Origin: Deltaproteobacteria bacterium
GTDB lineage: Bacteria > Bdellovibrionota_C > UBA2361 > JANWWW01
Direction of reading: 5' to 3'
NCBI GenBank assembly: GCA_025055295.1
Contig: JANWWW010000014.1
Span: forward strand, 1 to 32,327
DNA: 32,327 bases
Part shown: positions 27,851 to 32,327 of the stretch, one piece after another
Layout: each line of letters starts with the position of its first letter
Position numbering within the stretch: position 1 is the stretch's first letter
Notes under the pieces: model-generated
Seen by the model: the letters and a program-made list of their open reading frames with translations, nothing else
What the model was told of the DNA's origin: nothing
Databases searched by the model: none
Made by a program: the position numbers and the translations under genes

Positions 27851-29233
27851 TTAGAACAATCTGGTTTGCAAACTTGAGAGCACCGAAAGAGCTCCCTGCA
27901 ATCTTGACTGTAGTTTCTCTATCGATGAAAAACGAGATATTAAAATTTGTTCCTCCTCTTTTAATTTATTGTATTTGTGATCAATTGTTTGGGTTAATTT
28001 GTCTCCTTCGTCACGCAGGTTATTGATGGAAAATTGATAGGGGCTGCTTGAATTAAAGAGTTTTTGCATTCCATCAACAGGGTGTCCAATATCGTTTCCG
28101 AATTTTTCGAAAAATGTCTTAACTCTTTCGGAATTCTCTGACAAGCGAGCCTTAAACTGTTCCCTATCAAAAACAAGCTCACCTGTTTTTGAGTCGGTTG
28201 TTACTCCAAAATACGCAAGTTTAAACGAGTTGCCGTTTTCTTGCGCGCTCACTCCTGAAATCATACTTCGCAGTTGTTCAATTGCCTTGTCATCAGATCC
28301 GGAATTTCTCAAAGGCCCTGACGCATTTGATTTTGAAACATCCACCTCATTCTTCGATTTAAAGAACCGAAGCATTTCGTTGTACGCGTTTACAAAGTCT
28401 GCAACCTTGTCCGCGGTTTTGTCGGCATCTACGGAAACAGTTAGAGAGGCGTTCCCGATGTTTTTGAGATTTAACTCAACTCCAGGAATAGCGTCCGAGA
28501 CAACATTCGTTTCCCTCGTGAAAGATATTCCGTTAATTGAGAAAACAGCATTGCTAGCTGCCATGGTTGTTGATGAGGAAACAAAATTTTGCAACTGAGA
28601 CAAAGAGCTGTTCGTTGTCAAAGACACCGATCCTTTATCGATACCGGTTTGGTTCGCCTGTATCATGAGTTCATAGGTCGGATTTGAGGACGTACCAGTG
28701 TTAACTATTACCGCTTTTCCAACTGTCGAAGGCAAATTCGCGTTTATGTAATCCCGAAGATCATTTAGGGACGTTTGACTTGATACCACAATATTTAATG
28801 TTGTCGCGTTTGACCCAGTGCCAATTGTCAAGGTTAAGGTCCTGTTACTTGCCGGCTCGGTATCGTCTAAACCGGAAAAGATCGGGCTTGTTTGGGAGCT
28901 GGCAGATATACCGGTTGTTACCGATCCAGCCTTCGCTACAGAAGAAACCGAAACACTAAAAGAACCTGTAGTCGCCAGTCCGCTGGCAAGGCCTGTCAAA
29001 ACGCTGGAATTTGAAGATTCAGCTTTCTTTTCAAGAAATCCTCCGTTGACTTCGCGAAACCTTTGGACCGAACCGTCTATGGTCTGAAGCTTAGATCTGA
29101 GCTGCTCCAAGGCTTTTTTTGTTTCGTCTAGGTCTTTTCTTTTTAACTCTAAGGGCTTTATTTCCGCTTTGTACTGCTGCTCTATCAAAGATCGAGTTAG
29201 TTGTCTCCAATCAAAACTGCCAATTTTCAGCAC
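27851..29233 (-). CDS. fliD: Flagellar hook-associated protein 2 (filament cap)
   Basis: KIGSFDWRQLTRSLIEQQYKAEIKPLELKRKDLDETKKALEQLRSKLQTI (FliD N-terminus), SVSSVAKAGSVTT, NDLRDYINAN, VVSDAIPGVELNLKN, C-terminal coiled-coil RFSSIEKLQSRLQGALSVLSSLQ. Start moved from the track's TTG (29251) to GTG (29233) because a promoter overlaps the longer start. Confidence 0.9.
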   Translation of the reverse strand: MLKIGSFDWRQLTRSLIEQQYKAEIKPLELKRKDLDETKKALEQLRSKLQTIDGSVQRFREVNGGFLEKKAESSNSSVLTGLASGLATTGSFSVSVSSVAKAGSVTTGISASSQTSPIFSGLDDTEPASNRTLTLTIGTGSNATTLNIVVSSQTSLNDLRDYINANLPSTVGKAVIVNTGTSSNPTYELMIQANQTGIDKGSVSLTTNSSLSQLQNFVSSSTTMAASNAVFSINGISFTRETNVVSDAIPGVELNLKNIGNASLTVSVDADKTADKVADFVNAYNEMLRFFKSKNEVDVSKSNASGPLRNSGSDDKAIEQLRSMISGVSAQENGNSFKLAYFGVTTDSKTGELVFDREQFKARLSENSERVKTFFEKFGNDIGHPVDGMQKLFNSSSPYQFSINNLRDEGDKLTQTIDHKYNKLKEEEQILISRFSSIEKLQSRLQGALSVLSSLQTRLF

Positions 29234-29240
29234 ATAATAT

Positions 29241-29267
29241 TTATCGGTCAAAGTTGCCGGAACTTTA
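29241..29267 (-). promoter_or_regulatory. Sigma-28 (FliA)-type promoter for fliD
   Basis: Minus strand TAAAGTTC-N11-ACCGATAA versus consensus TAAAGTTT-N11-GCCGATAA (14/16 matches). Confidence 0.8.
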
Positions 29268-29309
29268 GATGATTTAAAAATTTTTCATTTTAGTCGAAGA
29301 GAATAAACG

Positions 29310-30224
29310 ATGGTTTTTGGATTTTTCTTTTCAGACAAAAACGCATCAAATAAAAAAACAAAAGTCTCATTACCTTCTGGTGTAAGAAGCGCGATTATAA
29401 ATACCTTGGGTTCAAGGGTGGTCCCCTCATTGCCAGCCAACGCGCAAAAGGCATTTCTCGTCGCAAGCAATCCTAAAAGCGACTTACGGGATATTCAGGA
29501 AATAATCGAAGCAGACGAGTCTTTTAGCTCAAGGCTTTTAAAGATAGCAAATTCAGTTTATTTTGACAGGGGTAAAAAGGCAAAAACTGTTCCTGAAGCC
29601 CTCGTCATAATTGGACTTTCGGAGGCGAAAACTTTTTTAAGCTCTACTTACATGACAGAAATATTTTCAAAGATGCATGGACTTCGCGCTCTTCTCTGGA
29701 ACCACAATATTGCTGTCGCAATTTTGGCAAAGTGGCTAAATTCATTCAAAAATGAATTTGAACCAGATCTCGCGTTTTTAGCGGGTTTGATGCATGACAT
29801 TGGCAAACTAATGATGCACATTCGACTCGGCTCCGATTATGAACGCATAATAGAAAAGGCATCAAGGTCAAATTTTATCGAAGCTGAAGCCGAGTTATTT
29901 CCGTTTGACCACACTGATGTAGGCCTTCTAATTGCAGAAGAATGGAACTTCTCGGAAGAATTGAAAAACGCAATAAAATTCCACCATGCTCCTTTTCCTG
30001 AATTGAAAAAATGGACAATCGAATGGCTCGTACGATTGGCGGACACCACCGCCCATGCGATTGGTATTGCTCACCCGCGAGGTTTTTACAAGTTTCAGCA
30101 GAATGCTAAATCGGCATTGACGCACTTTTGGGACGAATTTAAAGGCAGTTTTGCGTCGCTAAGCGATTTTCTCGCGGAAGCCGAGGAGAATTACGCATAC
30201 TTTTACGACCTGTACGGAAATTAG
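29310..30224 (+). CDS. HDOD-domain protein
   Basis: VPSLPANAQKAFLVASNPKSDLRDIQEIIEADESFSSRLLKIANSVYF, VPEALVIIGLSEAKTFLSS, FLAGLMHDIGKLMM. Confidence 0.9.
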   Translation: MVFGFFFSDKNASNKKTKVSLPSGVRSAIINTLGSRVVPSLPANAQKAFLVASNPKSDLRDIQEIIEADESFSSRLLKIANSVYFDRGKKAKTVPEALVIIGLSEAKTFLSSTYMTEIFSKMHGLRALLWNHNIAVAILAKWLNSFKNEFEPDLAFLAGLMHDIGKLMMHIRLGSDYERIIEKASRSNFIEAEAELFPFDHTDVGLLIAEEWNFSEELKNAIKFHHAPFPELKKWTIEWLVRLADTTAHAIGIAHPRGFYKFQQNAKSALTHFWDEFKGSFASLSDFLAEAEENYAYFYDLYGN

Positions 30225-30225
30225 T

Positions 30226-31293
30226 ATGAGGTCGTTTTTTACCGATCAAATAGCCTCTCGGAAAACTGATGGAGCTAACACGGATTTTTTCGCTCTTTTG
30301 CCATTTGGATTAATAGAGCGTGATTTAAAGTCAGGAGAGATTAAAAGGATTAACAACTTTTTAGTATGTCTACTGGATTTGGTTCCATCAAATTTAACGG
30401 GGAAATCTTGCGATGAGACGGCTTTACTGCTTTTCCCGGAAAGCATCGATGAGTACTCAAAGCTTTTGAGATACCAAAAAATCAAGGAACCCTATAGAGT
30501 TCATCTGAAAGCGCGGAGCAATCCCGAGATTTGGTTGGATTGTTTTCTGACCTTTACAGATGAAACCAGCATTGAAGTTTTTTGTGACGTTACATCGGAA
30601 GTGCTTGCAAAAAGAGAACTTCAAAAAAAAACGGAGGAGCTCGAAACATTCTCAAAAATATTGAGCCATGACATCAAAGGCGCCATCTTTACTTTAAGGG
30701 GTTTCATTTCGCTTTTGAACGAGGAGACATTGGAACCACAGCTTCTTAAAATCTTCTCCGGAATTAAAAGAAGCGAAGAAAAAATATCCAGAATTGTCGA
30801 CTCCTGTATGGAATTTTACAAAGCAATTAATAGTAAGATCGAATTAAAGCCAGTTTCAGTGCCCTCTCTTATAAGACGAGAGCTGGATTTTTTTGAAAGC
30901 GAACTAATGGCCGTAAACGGCACCTGCATACTAGAATCCGAAGACATCAAAGCGCTTCTAGATGAAGCCTCCTTTACAATCATCTTGCGAAACCTAATTA
31001 GCAATGCAATAAAGTTTCGTTCAGAAGACAGGAAGCTCGTTATAAAACTTCGTGTTTTCGAAGTTAGCAAGAGAGTAAGAGTTACGGTTTCAGACAATGG
31101 GAAGGGAGTTAAAAAGGATCAGCTTAACAGCCTTTTTAAGCCATTCTCAAGATGCCATTCAGGTATCCAAGGAACCGGTCTTGGGTTAAATTTGGTTAAA
31201 AAACTTGTTGAGAGGATGCACGGCGAAATTTCATGCGAAATCAACGATGAAGGAGGTTTAACTTTTATTCTAGAATTTTTGGCAAAAATATGA
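30226..31293 (+). CDS. PAS-like sensor histidine kinase
   Basis: LETFSKILSHDIKGAIFTLRGFISLL (H-box), LRNLISNAIKFRSE (N-box), SDNGKGVKKDQLNSLFKPFSR (G1/F), GTGLGLNLVKKLVERMHGEI (G2). Confidence 0.93.
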   Translation: MRSFFTDQIASRKTDGANTDFFALLPFGLIERDLKSGEIKRINNFLVCLLDLVPSNLTGKSCDETALLLFPESIDEYSKLLRYQKIKEPYRVHLKARSNPEIWLDCFLTFTDETSIEVFCDVTSEVLAKRELQKKTEELETFSKILSHDIKGAIFTLRGFISLLNEETLEPQLLKIFSGIKRSEEKISRIVDSCMEFYKAINSKIELKPVSVPSLIRRELDFFESELMAVNGTCILESEDIKALLDEASFTIILRNLISNAIKFRSEDRKLVIKLRVFEVSKRVRVTVSDNGKGVKKDQLNSLFKPFSRCHSGIQGTGLGLNLVKKLVERMHGEISCEINDEGGLTFILEFLAKI

Positions 31294-31523
31294 GATCGGT
31301 AAGGCTTTTACTTTTTGCAATTCTGTCGATAAATTTGGGAGAGCCAACGGACGTTAGCCGAACCGAAACGGTCTCCCAAAAAAATAGCGCTCAATCGCCA
31401 GACAAAACTTTACTCAAAGAGCAAACAGAAACAGGCCGAGATGGACGTGACAAAGTAAGTGAAAAGGTTATGAGCCAAGTTGTAAAGCAAATCATTTATG
31501 AAGCATCAACTCCTCAAAAATAA
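31290..31523 (+). CDS. Small secreted protein, ATGA-coupled to the histidine kinase
   Basis: N-terminal hydrophobic MRSVRLLLFAILSINLG; start overlaps the kinase stop (ATGA). Confidence 0.5.
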   Translation: MRSVRLLLFAILSINLGEPTDVSRTETVSQKNSAQSPDKTLLKEQTETGRDGRDKVSEKVMSQVVKQIIYEASTPQK

Positions 31524-31567
31524 CCTCAGAGTTTGATTTTTTATCGTAACAATGAGAGAATTAGGAA

Positions 31568-32327
31568 ATGCAGGAATCCAGCTCTGAAACGGAAAGTTTT
31601 GCCAGATATTTCACGGGAACCAGCGAGCTTCAAATACCAGAATTATCTGTTAAAGCTCTATTCGAAGCAGGCGCTCATTATGGTCACAGAAAAACAGTTT
31701 GGAATCCAAAATGCAAAGACTTTATTTTTGACATAGTTGATGGAGTAACCATTATAAACCTCGACATTACTGTTCATTACTGGGAAAAAGCTAGAAAATT
31801 CATTCAGGACAAAGCAAGCACTGGGGGAAGAATTCTTTTCGTTGGGACCAAAGAAATATCGAGATCGATTGTTCAACAGAGCGCGTCATATTGCGGAGAG
31901 TTTTATTGTGTAAATAGGTGGCTAGGAGGTACATTGACAAATTTCATCACGATACGGCGTTCAATTGCGAAATTAAAAGACCTTGAAACTCTAATTTCCA
32001 AGGCTGAAGATGTTAGCGAGGATGTGTGGCTTACCAAAAAAGAGTTGGTTAGGTTAAAGCGTCAGGTGGAAAAACTCAACAACTCCTTAGGCGGTATCAG
32101 AGATATGACAGATCTACCTGCTTTGTTAATAGTGTTTGACATCAGAAAGGACATAACAGCCGTCCGCGAAGCAAATAAATTGCAAATACCTATCGTGGGA
32201 ATTGTGGACACAAATGTTGATCCGGGGATGGTGACATTTCCAATACCGTGTAACGACGATAGTCCAAAAGCGCTTGAAATACTTGCTTTAAACATAGCGG
32301 ATGCTGTCCTAAGGGGTAAAAGAGAAT
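31568..32327 (+). CDS. rpsB: Ribosomal protein uS2 (3' truncated by window edge)
   Basis: From ATG 31568: MQESSSETESFARYFTGTSELQIPELSVKALFEAGAHYGHRKTVWNPKCKDFIFDIVDGVTIINLDIT..., the S2 signature. Not in the supplied ORF track because it has no stop within the window. Confidence 0.92.
   Translation, partial: MQESSSETESFARYFTGTSELQIPELSVKALFEAGAHYGHRKTVWNPKCKDFIFDIVDGVTIINLDITVHYWEKARKFIQDKASTGGRILFVGTKEISRSIVQQSASYCGEFYCVNRWLGGTLTNFITIRRSIAKLKDLETLISKAEDVSEDVWLTKKELVRLKRQVEKLNNSLGGIRDMTDLPALLIVFDIRKDITAVREANKLQIPIVGIVDTNVDPGMVTFPIPCNDDSPKALEILALNIADAVLRGKRE

Noticed and set aside
27851-29251. TTG start of fliD at 29251 as given in the track
   Set aside because: The codon lies inside a near-consensus sigma-28 promoter; the GTG at 29233 is preferred.
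31533-31736. 67-aa plus-strand ORF
   Set aside because: Out-of-frame overlap with the start of rpsB, which is clearly coding.
1-32327. tRNA genes, CRISPR arrays, transposases, phage genes
   Set aside because: No T-loop/cloverleaf signatures, no regularly spaced repeats, and no recombinase or structural phage proteins seen by eye.

Overview
AT-rich bacterial chromosomal window, probably from a flagellated diderm (fliD, mlaA, rho, rpsB and metK are present). I saw no tRNA, rRNA, CRISPR array or transposase. Recognisable core genes, left to right: the C-terminus of an NtrC-type regulator, a MazG-like pyrophosphohydrolase, mlaA, rho(-), tsaB(-), a MerC-like membrane protein(-), coaE(-), an aminotransferase, a TPR protein, an ankyrin + PcfJ-like protein, several orphan proteins, a TadE-like protein(-), metK, a two-TM orphan(-), rpsU(-), a degenerate sigma-54-activator-like AAA+ protein, hflX, a long minus-strand operon (fliD to a MutL/GlmL-like ASKHA ATPase), HDOD, a histidine kinase and partial rpsB. 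Strongest observations: (1) the rho transcription unit is extremely C-depleted and G-rich on its sense strand (hand count 5401-5820, + strand: 179 C vs 15 G), with codon choice to match, so the mRNA looks like an anti-rut sequence while its antisense looks like an ideal Rho substrate; (2) a tightly overlapping operon of uncharacterised membrane proteins (one DUF6754-like) plus a MutL-type ASKHA protein, with no B12 mutase genes nearby, lies downstream of fliD; (3) several transcription-unit-leading genes have a -10 box about 6-7 nt before the start codon, including a near-consensus sigma-28 promoter before fliD, suggesting leaderless transcripts; (4) an ankyrin/PcfJ fusion is preceded by a cluster of inverted repeats. 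All calls come from reading the sequence; no searches were run.
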